Shown here: piece after piece, positions 45,302-54,145 of the stretch
Layout: each line of letters begins with the position of its first letter
Numbering within the stretch: position 1 is the stretch's first letter
DNA from: Desmonostoc vinosum HA7617-LM4
Lineage (GTDB): Bacteria; Cyanobacteriota; Cyanobacteriia; Cyanobacteriales; Nostocaceae
Assembly: GCA_019359515.1 (NCBI GenBank)
Contig: JAHHHC010000002.1
Span: forward strand, 1-64,000
Length of the DNA: 64,000 bases
Reading direction: 5' to 3'
Position numbers and translations under genes: made by a program
The notes under the pieces: generated by a model
Seen by the model: the letters and a program-made list of their open reading frames with translations, nothing else
Databases searched by the model: none
What the model was told of the DNA's origin: nothing

Positions 45302-45911
45302 CCCCAGCCTCGGCGAAGCAGGCTGGGGATGGATAGCCGGACGATAACGATTCTGCCTTTGACCGCTATCAACCGCCAGGTTGATTAGGGAGTGGGGCGG
45401 ATGAGGAATCGTCAGTCTTTGAATTTGGTAGCCTATCGATCCAATCCTCAATAAGCTGAGTGATGGTTTTTTCTTTGTCTCCAGCATAAGCTTTGAGTCT
45501 GGCTAAACGTTTCTCGGATATCCTTAAATTTAGTCTTCCAGTTTTCATAATATACGCACAATGTATGTCTATTATGATATAATAAAATTGGTCGATGACC
45601 CTCCCGACTGTATGGAACAGACAGGCTAACTTCAAAGTAGTCAGACTTGCCGCAGACACATAACTAGATCGGGAAAAACGTAAGTCCTGCTGGTCGGCTA
45701 CTGCCGTAATTCCAAGACAAGCGTACCGTAGACAAATAAATCGCCTATGGAAGATGAGCGACTGCCTGTGGACGCTGTGTAAGACCAAATTAGACACGGG
45801 TTTAATGAGGCAACGGCGAATGAGACGGGAAGCTCCAAAGACGAATAAGACCGTCCTTGTATAGTTGATTTTGGAAGCCCCAACTTCAGCGAAGCAAGTT
45901 GGGGTACTTCA
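45302..45911. mobile_element. IS200/IS605-like non-autonomous element bounded by twin hairpins
   Basis: The left hairpin CCCCAGCCT-CGGCGAAGC-AGGCTGGGG (45302-45328) and the right hairpin CCCCAACTT-CAGCGAAGC-AAGTTGGGG (45878-45904) share the loop and have compensating stem changes. The right end GGAAGC-hairpin-GTACTTCAC matches the end of the tnpB element at 1-313. A minus-strand RHH gene fills the left part; the right part (plus strand) holds what looks like the degenerate end of tnpB (ATACGRCVRPN then stops). No transposase is intact, so movement would need TnpA in trans. Confidence 0.6.
45369..45548 (-). CDS. Ribbon-helix-helix (CopG-like) small protein
   Basis: 59 residues from the ATG at 45548. 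The beta strand RLNLRIS is followed by two helices EKRLARLKAYAGDK and TITQLIEDWIDRL, the standard RHH arrangement, then a disordered tail rich in Ser and Pro. A longer frame upstream has no homology and crosses the element's AT-rich promoter-like segment. RHH proteins of this kind accompany tnpB elements in cyanobacteria, probably as autorepressors. The DNA target is unknown; the ATAT-rich inverted region upstream is a candidate. Confidence 0.7.
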   Translation of the reverse strand: MKTGRLNLRISEKRLARLKAYAGDKEKTITQLIEDWIDRLPNSKTDDSSSAPLPNQPGG

Positions 45912-45939
45912 CTACATTCTCAAAAGATAAAGAACAAGG

Positions 45940-46294
45940 GTGTAGTCCTACTCCTTTGCTTAAGCAAGCTACGCGTAGCGTCTCGCAGTAAAATGTGAGT
46001 CGCTTAGTCTCTCCTATTCCCTATTCCCTCTCATTAACCAGTTCCGTAGGTTTAAGTCTCCCGGGTCTATAACCGACAAGTTTTGTGTCGGGGTATTTAA
46101 CCCCAACACAAAACTTAATTACGTTAGCGCAGCGTAAAGCCTGCGGCATAGCTTCGCTTAGAGCGAGTCCTCGATAGCGTTAGCGTTAGCGAAGCGGTAG
46201 CGAGTCCTCGAGCGTCAGCGGTAGCGAGGTACGAGCGTCAGCGTTAGCGACGCAGGAGCGTCGCGTCATTACGAATTACGAATTACGAATTATT
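45940..46294. repeat. Large composite dispersed-repeat block
   Basis: Includes CAAGTTTTGTGTCGGGG with its partner CCCCAACACAAAACTT (46078-46112, a long hairpin) and then inverted copies of the 13128-13340 family (GCCTGCGGCATAGCTTCGC, GTTAGCGACGCAGGAGCG), ending in triple ATTACGA. It fills the whole gap between the IS-like element and the GNAT gene. Confidence 0.8.
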
Positions 46295-46819
46295 TTAATG
46301 AGGATACCAAAACATACCCTTAATGCCTTCTGGATCTGCCATAAACCCCATAGTTCGGTAGAAATCTACAACATGGGGATCAGCGAAGAGTGTGACATTA
46401 CTAATTTCTTCACTTCTGAGTTTTTTGAGGACGTATTTCATCAGGGCTTTGCCCAGTCCTTTACCTTGAAAATCTGGATGAACTACTACATCCCAAATAG
46501 TGGCGTTAAACGCATGATCTGAGGTAGCACGGGCAAAACCAATCAGCCGCTTTTGATTTCCTCGTACCTGCCACATTGAGGCGACGAGAAAACTATGCTC
46601 AATAGCTTTTTTGACTTTTCTTAAAGGGCGACGCGACCAACCGACTGCATCACAGAGTTCCTCTAGTTCATACAGGTCGATATCTCGCTCTGTGCTAAAG
46701 ACTATGCGATCGCTGCTAGAGCTAGAATTGCTCCCAGCTTCCACTGTTTGCTCTTCAAACGGAGTCTTAGCTGTCGCTACAGATTCAGGAGTACTAAACC
46801 AAGTTTTCCAAAAACCCAT
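46295..46819 (-). CDS. GNAT family N-acetyltransferase
   Basis: 174 residues. A ~45-residue Ser/Glu-rich N-terminus precedes the acetyltransferase domain: [25 protein letters not shown], the acetyl-CoA loop [11 protein letters not shown], and [18 protein letters not shown]. This arrangement is shared with cyanobacterial relatives of the plant chloroplast GNAT/NSI proteins, which acetylate protein lysines and N-termini. It is similar to but clearly distinct from the GNAT at 39830-40300. The stop codon lies next to the composite repeat block at 45940-46294. Confidence 0.88.
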   Translation of the reverse strand: MGFWKTWFSTPESVATAKTPFEEQTVEAGSNSSSSSDRIVFSTERDIDLYELEELCDAVGWSRRPLRKVKKAIEHSFLVASMWQVRGNQKRLIGFARATSDHAFNATIWDVVVHPDFQGKGLGKALMKYVLKKLRSEEISNVTLFADPHVVDFYRTMGFMADPEGIKGMFWYPH

Positions 46820-47039
46820 GCCAACGCGGTTCGGGTAGTATAACTAAATTGGTTTCACTCTCAAAGAGAATGCGCTCACGCCCAACACAGCTATTTCCAT
46901 TTGCTATCCCTAACACTCAAATTTTTCGGTTGTGTTTGGGATTTGCAATGTTAACAGCCAATTAGAGTGTGTTTTACACCAATCATTTTCAACTTTAGCA
47001 TTTTGTTGTTAAGCCTAGAAGAAATTCCCAAAAAGGGAA

Positions 47040-47378
47040 AGATATAAGAATTAGGGATTGGGGAATTGAAAATGGGGAATTGGGAATGGATAAGAGGCAG
47101 AGGGGCAGGGTGCGGAGGGAAAGGGGAAGTCTATCTGTAACCTTCTCCCTGCTCCGTGCTACCTGCTTCTCTCATCCCCGGTTGGTGAGCGAAGTCGTAC
47201 TGCGAAGCAGAACCCGCAGGGTACCACATCCCCAGTCCCCAGCGATGCACTGAGCTTGCCGAAGTGTCCCCAATACCCCATTCCCCACTCCCTCCAGGAG
47301 CGGGGGCCCCGAGTTCCCCAGTCCCCAGTCCCCAGTCCCCAGTCCCCAATCCCCAGTCCCCAGCCCCCAACCCCTACA
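47040..47378. repeat. Repeat-filled leader before the 47379 gene
   Basis: A GGTTGGTGAGCGAAGTCGTA unit (47180-47199) is followed by CCCCAGT heptamers from about 47301 to 47370, ending 9 bp before the ATG of the next gene. Frames on both strands stay open through it only because a 7-mer is read in all three phases. Confidence 0.85.
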
Positions 47379-48098
47379 ATGGCTTCTGGTTTAAAATCTT
47401 CAACTTTGGAACTTTTAAAGCGCTTCAACCGAGCGTTTCCCCAGTTTTATGAGCAATTTGTCAGCAGTGAAATTCAACTGCAAAACTTGCGGTTAGCCTA
47501 TCGTCTCTATAAAACCAGACGTGCTGTTATAGAACTGAAATCGGAAGGTAACAAAAGTGCCTTGCATTTCGCATACCGCAATCAGTCTTTTTTGCTCAGC
47601 GATATTTTTGGCGTGTTAGCAGCTTATGGGTTGACTATCCACGGCTTAAGCTTATACGGTCAGATTAGACCGCCAATGTTAGTTTTTATCAAACTGCTGG
47701 TATCCCGTGGTAGCAAAGCTTTAACCGATAAAACAGCAGAAAATGTCTGTCGCGCCATCCGCGAGGCTTTAAGAGGACGATTTGAGGTAGAAGAGATGTT
47801 AGCGGTAGAATTTAATCTGGACGCTGGCTTAGAGCAAGTACAAACTGAGTTCTATGTAGATCCAGTCTTTCATCTCCCTGCTTTGGTGATTGAAGCTGAT
47901 AATCAACCAGGGTTATTCTACAAAGTCATGTACGCTATTTGGCAGGAAGATTTACTAATAGTCAATGCTAATTTGCTAGTTTGGCGAGGGCGTACACGAC
48001 TAATTCTCTATTTATTGGGGCCGAATGAAAGTCTGATTCCTGAATATCTGGGACATAAAATTGCTGAAGGGGTCAGACAGCGGTTGCTAGGTAAATAA
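47379..48098 (+). CDS. ACT-domain-like conserved protein, function unknown
   Basis: 239 residues from the ATG at 47379 (MASGLKSSTLELLKRF). The C-terminal part (ALVIEADNQPGLFYKVMYAIWQEDLLIVNANLLVWRGR, 160-200) has the D-x-P-G-L-x-x-x-I pattern of ACT domains in GlnD-type regulators, and a second diverged copy may lie at ~68-100 (LLSDIFGVLAAYGLTIHGLSLYG). No catalytic domain is visible. Upstream in-frame sequence is CCCCAGT repeat and is not coding in my view; the usual ribosome binding site is absent. Amino acid or nucleotide sensing is possible. Confidence 0.7.
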   Translation: MASGLKSSTLELLKRFNRAFPQFYEQFVSSEIQLQNLRLAYRLYKTRRAVIELKSEGNKSALHFAYRNQSFLLSDIFGVLAAYGLTIHGLSLYGQIRPPMLVFIKLLVSRGSKALTDKTAENVCRAIREALRGRFEVEEMLAVEFNLDAGLEQVQTEFYVDPVFHLPALVIEADNQPGLFYKVMYAIWQEDLLIVNANLLVWRGRTRLILYLLGPNESLIPEYLGHKIAEGVRQRLLGK

Positions 48099-48224
48099 AC
48101 CAACCATTCCCCATTCCCCATTACCCCTAATCCCCACTCCCTCCGAGAGCGGGAGCCCCGAGTTCCCCATTCCCCTATCTACTCCGTATTTGGTCGCGCC
48201 CGCCCTTAAGGGTACGATAGAAGT

Positions 48225-49157
48225 ATGGCAATCATCGAAATTTTGGGCGTTCCACACGCATACGAGCTAACAGCTCCTACTTCCTGCCCTCATGCTCTAG
48301 TATTTATCCACGGTTGGCTCAATAGTCGTGGATACTGGCAGCCTGTGATTTCTCGCTTATCAGTTGATTTGCAGTGCTTGTCTTATGATTTGCGAGGTTT
48401 TGGTGAATCTCAGTCCCAAGTAAAAACAGATTTTAGTCGGGAACAAACAACTTCTCTAAGCTTGACTACTGTCTCTAGTAGTGCAGTTAGTGCTGCTTTC
48501 GATTCTATATATACTCCATTCGCCTATGCTCAGGATTTAGCAGCACTTTTGCAACAGCTAAATATTACTAGTGCTTGGCTAATTGGTCACTCCTTGGGAG
48601 GCACGATCGCGCTTTGGGCAGCAGCACAATTACCTGAATGTGTCAAGGGAGTCATCTGTATCAATGCAGGTGGTGGTATATATCTCAAAGAAGCTTTTGA
48701 GCAATTTCGCTCAGCCGGTCAGAAATTTTTACAAGTCCGCCCCCGTTGGTTGTCCCAAGTTCCTTTAATTGATTTACTCTTTACAAGAGCAAGTGTGGCA
48801 CGTCCTCTAGAGCGTTACTGGGCACGTCAGCGAGTGATTGATTTTGTCGTGGCTGACCCCGAAGCGGCACTCGGAACGCTGCTAGACTCGACCACAGAGG
48901 AAGAAATTAACCGTTTACCTCAACTGGTGTCCCAGATCAAACAGCCAGTTTATTTTTTGGCTGGTGCTGAAGACAAGGTAATGGAACCAAAGTATGTGCG
49001 CCATCTAGCCAGCTTTCATCGATTGTTTCAGTACTGCGGTGACAATGTGATTGAAATTCCTCATTGTGGACATCTGGCTATGTTAGAGCAGCCAGATGCA
49101 GTTGCCGAAAATATTCGCTCAATTGTTACTAGACAAGAGTCAGTGGTGAGTGGGTAG
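48225..49157 (+). CDS. Alpha/beta hydrolase
   Basis: 310 residues. Standard fold landmarks: oxyanion segment VFIHGWLNSRGYW near 30, nucleophile elbow IGHSLGGTIALW with the catalytic Ser near 123, the acidic residue in FLAGAEDKVM near 250 and the histidine in IPHCGHLAMLEQP near 283. A Ser/Thr-rich insertion at ~70-90 precedes the cap. Substrate cannot be told from sequence. The gene follows a repeat-rich spacer and stands alone. Confidence 0.88.
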   Translation: MAIIEILGVPHAYELTAPTSCPHALVFIHGWLNSRGYWQPVISRLSVDLQCLSYDLRGFGESQSQVKTDFSREQTTSLSLTTVSSSAVSAAFDSIYTPFAYAQDLAALLQQLNITSAWLIGHSLGGTIALWAAAQLPECVKGVICINAGGGIYLKEAFEQFRSAGQKFLQVRPRWLSQVPLIDLLFTRASVARPLERYWARQRVIDFVVADPEAALGTLLDSTTEEEINRLPQLVSQIKQPVYFLAGAEDKVMEPKYVRHLASFHRLFQYCGDNVIEIPHCGHLAMLEQPDAVAENIRSIVTRQESVVSG

Positions 49158-49250
49158 TAGTTATTGGTCGAAAAGAGGAAAGGAGGCAGGGGGGATGAGG
49201 GAGATGAGGGAGAAATTTTCTCCGCGTCCCCGCGTCCTCTTGCCTATTCC

Positions 49251-50306
49251 CTATTCCCTATTCCCTAGTTGATACAACTTCATCACCTGTGTCAATGGCA
49301 ATCTCGATTCAACGCCCAAAGTCAGGGATGAACGATGACCACGGGATAAATGCTCAGCCGCAGCACAGCCAATCATGGCGGCGTTATCGGTACAGAATTT
49401 CAAGGGCGGAAATAGTACCCGTAGGTTATGCTCGATGGCAGCAGCTTGTAAGTTTTTTCTCAGACCGCTATTTGCCGCTACACCTCCACCAACGGCAATT
49501 GTGTCTAAACCATAGTCTAAGGCACAGGCGATCGCTCTTTTGGTGAGCGATCGCGCCACGGTTTGCTGAAAGCTAGCTGCTATGTCTGCTACTGGCACTT
49601 GTCCATGATCTTTCTCTATCTGCTGCACTAAACGCAGCACAGCCGTTTTCAAACCACTAAAACTCGCATCATACCGATGATATCCCCCACTCGGCAGGGA
49701 GATTTTTCCTTCTGGCAAGGTAAAGGCTTGGGGATTCCCCGCCTGTGCTAGCTTGTCAATAATTGGCCCACCAGGATAACCCAGCTTTAATAACCGCGCT
49801 ACTTTATCAAAGGCCTCACCAGCTGCATCATCACGGGTTTCGCCAAGCGTTTCGTAGTTACCACAATCTTTGACATAGATCAAGCTTGTATGTCCGCCTG
49901 AAACAAGTAAGCTAAGAAAAGGGGGATCTAAAGTTGGCTCACTCAAATAAGTGGCACAGATGTGACCTTCGAGATGATGAACTCCCAGAAATGGTTTTTC
50001 GTGTATCATCGCCAAAGTTTTGGCAGCAGTTAAACCTACTAATAGCGCTCCTACAAGTCCAGGGGCGCAAGTAGCGGCAATGGCATCAATACTTTCCCAA
50101 TCTAGTTTGGCTTGTTCCAAGGCTTGGGCGATCGCCCCATTAATTATTTCTAGGTGCTGGCGAGATGCTACTTCCGGTACCACCCCACCATACTGCTGAT
50201 GGACTGGAATTTGGGAAGCAATAACACTGCTACAAACTTCACGATTATTAACAATTGCGACAGCTGTCTCATCACAACTGGTTTCTATGGCTAGGACGGT
50301 TGGCAT
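49251..50306 (-). CDS. tsaD: tRNA N6-adenosine threonylcarbamoyltransferase
   Basis: 351 residues from the ATG at 50306 ([19 protein letters not shown]), transferring the threonylcarbamoyl group to A37 of tRNAs with TsaC providing the donor. The ASKHA fold motifs are intact: the metal-binding [41 protein letters not shown] and the phosphate motif VGGGVAAN. The open frame continues 59 codons upstream but is made of the GGGGACT heptamer repeat. That repeat comes right up to the start, replacing any normal ribosome binding site. Confidence 0.95.
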   Translation of the reverse strand: MPTVLAIETSCDETAVAIVNNREVCSSVIASQIPVHQQYGGVVPEVASRQHLEIINGAIAQALEQAKLDWESIDAIAATCAPGLVGALLVGLTAAKTLAMIHEKPFLGVHHLEGHICATYLSEPTLDPPFLSLLVSGGHTSLIYVKDCGNYETLGETRDDAAGEAFDKVARLLKLGYPGGPIIDKLAQAGNPQAFTLPEGKISLPSGGYHRYDASFSGLKTAVLRLVQQIEKDHGQVPVADIAASFQQTVARSLTKRAIACALDYGLDTIAVGGGVAANSGLRKNLQAAAIEHNLRVLFPPLKFCTDNAAMIGCAAAEHLSRGHRSSLTLGVESRLPLTQVMKLYQLGNRE

Positions 50307-50415
50307 GGGACTGGGGACTGGGGACTGGGGACTGGGGATTGGGGATTGGGGATTGGGGATTGGGGACTGGGGACTGGGGATTGGGGACTGGGGACTGGGG
50401 ACTGGGGACTGGGTA
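50307..50415. repeat. GGGGACT/GGGGATT heptamer tandem array upstream of tsaD
   Basis: About fifteen contiguous 7-bp units, mixing GGGGACT and GGGGATT. Because 7 is not a multiple of 3, the array stays open in every frame and yields the artefactual peptide SPVPSPQ on the minus strand. It occupies the tsaD upstream region. The rest of 50416-50640 holds a dispersed repeat and the AT-rich psaF promoter area. Confidence 0.9.
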
Positions 50416-50647
50416 AGAGGATGCGGGGATGTGGAGAAAATTTCTCCTTCATCTCCCGGTTGGTGAGCGAAGTCGAACCACACCCCCCTGCCCCTTCTTT
50501 GAGAAGCTTTAACTTTTATTTACTTAAACTTTACTCGGTTCCCACCCAAGAGTATGATGACTTGCTAGTTAAGCAAATTAAAGACTGTACAAGCCGCTTC
50601 GTTTTGTACAAAAAACTTTTTGTGTTGTAATAAAAGGAAACAACTCC

Positions 50648-51142
50648 ATGCGACGATTGTTTGCTTTGATTTTAGCGATTTGTCTTTGGTTCAACTTCGC
50701 CCCACCAGCGAAAGCACTGGGCGCTGATCTTGTACCCTGTAAAGACTCTCCCGCATTTCAACAGCTAGCAGCAAATGCCCGTAATACGACCGCTGACCCA
50801 GAATCAGGTAAGAAGCGGTTTGAGCGTTATTCTCAAGCTTTGTGCGGCCCTGAAGGCTACCCTCATTTGATTGTTGATGGACGTTTGGATCGTGCTGGTG
50901 ACTTTTTAATCCCCAGCATCCTCTTTTTGTATATTACTGGTTGGATTGGTTGGGTGGGCCGTGCCTATCTACAAGCCATCAAAAAGGAATCTGATGCCGA
51001 ACAAAAAGAAATCCAAATTGATTTAGCACTTGCACTTCCGCTCATGGCTACAGGTTTTGCTTGGCCAGCAGCAGCGCTTCAAGAATTTCTCTCTGGTAAA
51101 TTGACAGCCAAAGATACAGAAATTCCTATTTCTCCACGCTAA
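50648..51142 (+). CDS. psaF: Photosystem I reaction center subunit III (PsaF)
   Basis: 164 residues. A signal sequence ([20 protein letters not shown]) directs it to the thylakoid lumen, followed by the lumenal region [15 protein letters not shown] with the paired Cys of cyanobacterial PsaF and a transmembrane part ([23 protein letters not shown]). AAAAGGAAA upstream is the ribosome binding site. PsaJ follows 39 bp later, and psaL further on; the same grouping occurs in other cyanobacteria. Confidence 0.97.
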   Translation: MRRLFALILAICLWFNFAPPAKALGADLVPCKDSPAFQQLAANARNTTADPESGKKRFERYSQALCGPEGYPHLIVDGRLDRAGDFLIPSILFLYITGWIGWVGRAYLQAIKKESDAEQKEIQIDLALALPLMATGFAWPAAALQEFLSGKLTAKDTEIPISPR

Positions 51143-51181
51143 TTCAACATCACTCACTCATTTGTTTTGGAGACTAAATTC

Positions 51182-51331
51182 ATGGCAGACAAAGGCGACC
51201 AATCATCCTATTTGGTCAAGTTTATTTCCACAGCGCCGGTGGCAGCTACCATATGGCTGACAATTACAGCAGGTATTTTGATTGAATTTAACCGCTTTTT
51301 CCCTGACCTACTTTTCCACCCACTGCCATAA
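51182..51331 (+). CDS. psaJ: Photosystem I reaction center subunit IX (PsaJ)
   Basis: 49 residues, too short for many gene finders. A single transmembrane helix ([20 protein letters not shown]) and the ending [10 protein letters not shown] are characteristic of PsaJ. TTTTGGAG at 51164-51171 is a good ribosome binding site. It sits directly downstream of psaF, with which it interacts in the complex and is normally co-transcribed. Confidence 0.96.
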   Translation: MADKGDQSSYLVKFISTAPVAATIWLTITAGILIEFNRFFPDLLFHPLP

Positions 51332-51448
51332 GTTGAAGACGGGATTTTAAAAGTTGAATGCGTTGTCTTTTGCCTAATATTGTCTAGTTGAGTTATTTAA
51401 CCTAATTAGGTAAAACTATAACTCAAATAGGCAGTAAAAATGGTTTTT

Positions 51449-51483
51449 GAAACTCGTGATGCTGACAACAGCTAACGAGTTTC
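51449..51483 (+). terminator. Hairpin downstream of psaJ
   Basis: GAAACTCGT (51449-51457) pairs with ACGAGTTTC (51475-51483), followed by ATATTTT. It likely ends or attenuates the psaF-psaJ transcript before psaL, which has its own 120-bp leader. Confidence 0.55.
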
Positions 51484-51602
51484 ATATTTTATGAAAACAG
51501 CTAAATTAATTTTTTTAAACTTATGAATCAAAAAGCATCTTGAGCGACAATTATTATTAATATAAAAATGCCACCTTTTTAATTTAGAGGCGAACATAAA
51601 AT

Positions 51603-52124
51603 ATGGCGCAAGCAGTAGATGCATCAAAAAATCTACCCAGCGATCCGAGAAATCGGGAAGTTGTTTTTCCCGCAGAGGGTGATTCACAGTTGGGCAATCT
51701 AGAAACCCCTGTCAATTCTTCTCCCGCAGTTAAGTGGTTTATCAACAACTTGCCCGCCTATCGCCCAGGTATCACACCCTTCAGACGTGGGCTAGAAGTT
51801 GGTATGGCTCATGGTTACTTGTTATTTGGGCCCTTCGCTAAATTAGGCCCACTGCGGGATACACCTAATGCTAATTTAGCTGGTTTGTTATCAAGCATAG
51901 GTTTAGTTGTTTTACTTACAGCTTGCCTATCTCTGTATGCAAATAGCAATCCTCCCAAAGCACTTGCTAGTGTTACCGTACCCAATCCTCCAGTAGATGC
52001 TTTTAACTCCAACGAAAGCTGGAGTAACTTCGGTAGCGCCTTCTTAATTGGTGGTATTGGCGGTGCAGTAGTTGCTTACTTTTTGACTCTTAATATAGGA
52101 TTGATTCAAAGTCTATTCGGTTAA
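51603..52124 (+). CDS. psaL: Photosystem I reaction center subunit XI (PsaL)
   Basis: 173 residues, the subunit at the centre of PSI trimers or tetramers. Typical segments are ETPVNSSPAVKWFINNLPAYRPGITPFRRGLEVGMAHG (27-64) with its chlorophyll-binding His, the helix LAGLLSSIGLVVLLTACLSLY, and the last helix FLIGGIGGAVVAYFLTLNIG. TTAGAGGCG upstream is a plausible ribosome binding site. It lies 271 bp after psaJ and is convergent with gmk. Confidence 0.97.
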   Translation: MAQAVDASKNLPSDPRNREVVFPAEGDSQLGNLETPVNSSPAVKWFINNLPAYRPGITPFRRGLEVGMAHGYLLFGPFAKLGPLRDTPNANLAGLLSSIGLVVLLTACLSLYANSNPPKALASVTVPNPPVDAFNSNESWSNFGSAFLIGGIGGAVVAYFLTLNIGLIQSLFG

Positions 52125-52227
52125 TTTGGTCATTGGTCATTAGTTATTAGTCAGCAGTTAGTAGCCAAAATATTGATTAACAACTGACAACTAATAACAA
52201 ATAAAGGACAAATGACAAAGCGCAAAG

Positions 52228-52311
52228 TCTGAGCGGCGGAAACCTCCGCTCAGAACTTTGTAAGAGAGGAAAAATAAAGGACACAAAGAAAAAACTTTGT
52301 GTCCTTTATTT
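52228..52311. terminator. Double bidirectional terminator between psaL and gmk
   Basis: A first stem TCTGAGCGG/CCGCTCAGA (52228-52254) is followed by a perfect 17-bp stem at 52272-52288 and 52295-52311 with an AAAAAA loop. Each strand ends in AT-rich sequence, so it can stop transcription from both convergent genes. Confidence 0.8.
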
Positions 52312-52336
52312 GTTCATGCTAAAAACGGATATGTTG

Positions 52337-52945
52337 TTATGATGCTTGTGCAAACAAAGCTGCTTCTATATCATTTAGAGCGGTTTCCAAATCATCGTTG
52401 ACAATTTGAATATTAAACTCATCTGCGGCTTGAATTTCTTCCTGGGCACGACGCAAACGCCGGACTATCGCTTCCTCAGAATCTTGGGCGCGATCGCGTA
52501 TGCGTTTCTCTAATTCCTTAAAAGAAGGTGGTAAGATAAAAATGCTCTTAGCATTAGCAAAGGAAGCGCGAATTTGTCTTGCTCCTTCTAATTCAATTTC
52601 TAGCATTACCAACTTACCAGAGTGAATTTGCTTAAGTACAGCTTCACGAAGAGTACCGTAATAGTTACCAGCAAATTCCGCCCATTCTAAGAATTCGCCT
52701 TCAGCAATCAATTTTTCAAACTGACTACGGCTGATAAAGTAATAATTTTTGCCATCGATTTCCCCCGGACGTGGAGATCGAGTTGTTGCAGATACTGAAT
52801 AATATAATTCTGGATGACGCTGTAAGAGCGATCGCATCAGAGTACCTTTGCCGACTCCACTGGGGCCGGTCAAAATAATCAGTCCGCCCGTAGAGGGACA
52901 TTGTTTGGTAGTAGCACTAGCCTGGATGGGTAAAACTTGCATCAT
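52337..52945 (-). CDS. gmk: Guanylate kinase
   Basis: 202 residues, phosphorylating GMP to GDP. P-loop [13 protein letters not shown] near 26-38, GMP-binding [21 protein letters not shown] (50-70), [12 protein letters not shown] and the lid region [15 protein letters not shown] are all intact. A ~20-residue N-terminal extension precedes the usual first strand. Met1 or Met2 may be the start. Upstream on the same strand is remA, the same neighbour as in Firmicutes, suggesting an old linkage. Confidence 0.95.
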   Translation of the reverse strand: MMQVLPIQASATTKQCPSTGGLIILTGPSGVGKGTLMRSLLQRHPELYYSVSATTRSPRPGEIDGKNYYFISRSQFEKLIAEGEFLEWAEFAGNYYGTLREAVLKQIHSGKLVMLEIELEGARQIRASFANAKSIFILPPSFKELEKRIRDRAQDSEEAIVRRLRRAQEEIQAADEFNIQIVNDDLETALNDIEAALFAQAS

Positions 52946-53112
52946 CCAATCAACCTGTGAATTTATCAGTATACATCATTCATTAGTTATTAACCTTGTG
53001 TTTGTTACCAAGGCTAAACTAGGGAATTTGTAGCACGAGTGACAGAATCGTCTAATTCACATGGTACTGCTGATCCGGTGCAAAAGAGCCAATAGTCCTA
53101 AGCTCTCCTTGA

Positions 53113-53379
53113 TCAATTATCTACAACTTGATGTTCTCGGGAAATCACGAAGCGATTCGCTACAGTTTCCGGTTGAATTGCCGACAGAATTACGTGGCTG
53201 GAATCGGTGATAATTACAGCCCTAGTCCGACGACCGTAAGTTGCATCAATCAGTTGACCTCTGTCCCTTGCATCGGTAATGATCCGCTTAATTGGGGCAG
53301 ATTCTGGACTGACAATAGCAACTACACGGTTGGCAGACACAATGTTGCCAAAACCGATGTTAATTAACTGAATGTCCAT
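53113..53379 (-). CDS. remA: RemA/DUF370 family DNA-binding regulator
   Basis: 88 residues from the ATG at 53379 ([14 protein letters not shown]). The DUF370 signature is clear: [21 protein letters not shown], then [20 protein letters not shown] with the conserved R-x-x-x-L-I-D-A-T-x-G-R-R-T-R. In Bacillus RemA activates biofilm matrix genes by forming DNA-binding rings; the role in cyanobacteria is not known to me. It lies 167 bp upstream of gmk on the same strand and may share its transcript. Confidence 0.9.
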   Translation of the reverse strand: MDIQLINIGFGNIVSANRVVAIVSPESAPIKRIITDARDRGQLIDATYGRRTRAVIITDSSHVILSAIQPETVANRFVISREHQVVDN

Positions 53380-54145
53380 AAAAAAAGCTGAGGTCAAATG
53401 AGGTTTGATAACCTTAGGAATAAACTTATTCCCATGTTATCGCCAAAAAATAGGAGTTACAATGATTAAATTAGAGCCAGCTTTTGTTTTTAAATAATGT
53501 CTGCTTTTTTTAGCTATATATCAGTCAGAATTGCCTAAAATCTTCCCAAAGATATATGCAAAATAATATTGATCCAAGCTAGGACTACAACACAAAATTC
53601 AAAAATTGTAAGGCTTGCAAAAAAAGCGTGTAGGGTGCGAGGTCGCAAGGATGCTATGTATAAATAAAAACATTTATTAAATCTATACCTCAGTTGAAAA
53701 AAATAATTGCTTTGAGTGGGTTAGCTTGAACAAAGCAAGGTGTCCTTTTCAGGAGTCCCATGTTTTTAAACATGGGTTCCTTGCATTCCTAAACCCTTGT
53801 ACCCTGACACCATTCTATAGTACTTGATACACATCAACCCTTACAAAGCTGGTCAACAGTCAACAGTCAAAATCAAGGTTTTTTGAACTTTGGACTTTAG
53901 ACTTTGATAGTCTCAACTCAAAATCTGTGAAATTGGATAAGTTCTAAATTATTGTTTGATGATTTTTTGACCACTTTTGAGATGATAGATTGATTCTTAG
54001 CTATGAGTAATAGTTAGCTGATATAAGAATCTGACTTGATTAATGAAATTATTTGTGCAAGCAGAGAGTAGGGAGTGGGGAGTAGGGAATCAACTTTTCA
54101 AAAATCAAATAGTAGTCCTATATATTTATTTTGAATCATAAATTG
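53380..54145. other. Long intergenic region, no gene seen
   Basis: 766 bp, AT-rich. It has a CCCATGTTTTTAAACATGGG palindrome at 53757-53776 within a larger AAGG/CCTT-flanked stem, and AGAGTAGGGAGTGGGGAGTA repeat units at 54065-54084. The palindrome could terminate an unseen transcript or be a small mobile sequence. Confidence 0.6.

Noticed and set aside
45549-45797. Upstream extension of the RHH gene
   Set aside because: The extra 83 residues have no family pattern and lie over the element's tnpB-like end in the opposite direction; the RHH fold starts at the ATG at 45548.
47256-47378. N-terminal extension of the ACT-like protein
   Set aside because: Also translated CCCCAGT repeat; the non-repetitive protein begins at the ATG at 47379.
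50307-50483. N-terminal extension of TsaD of 59 residues
   Set aside because: It is the translation of a heptamer repeat (SPVPSPQ pattern), and the conserved TsaD start [15 protein letters not shown] follows directly.
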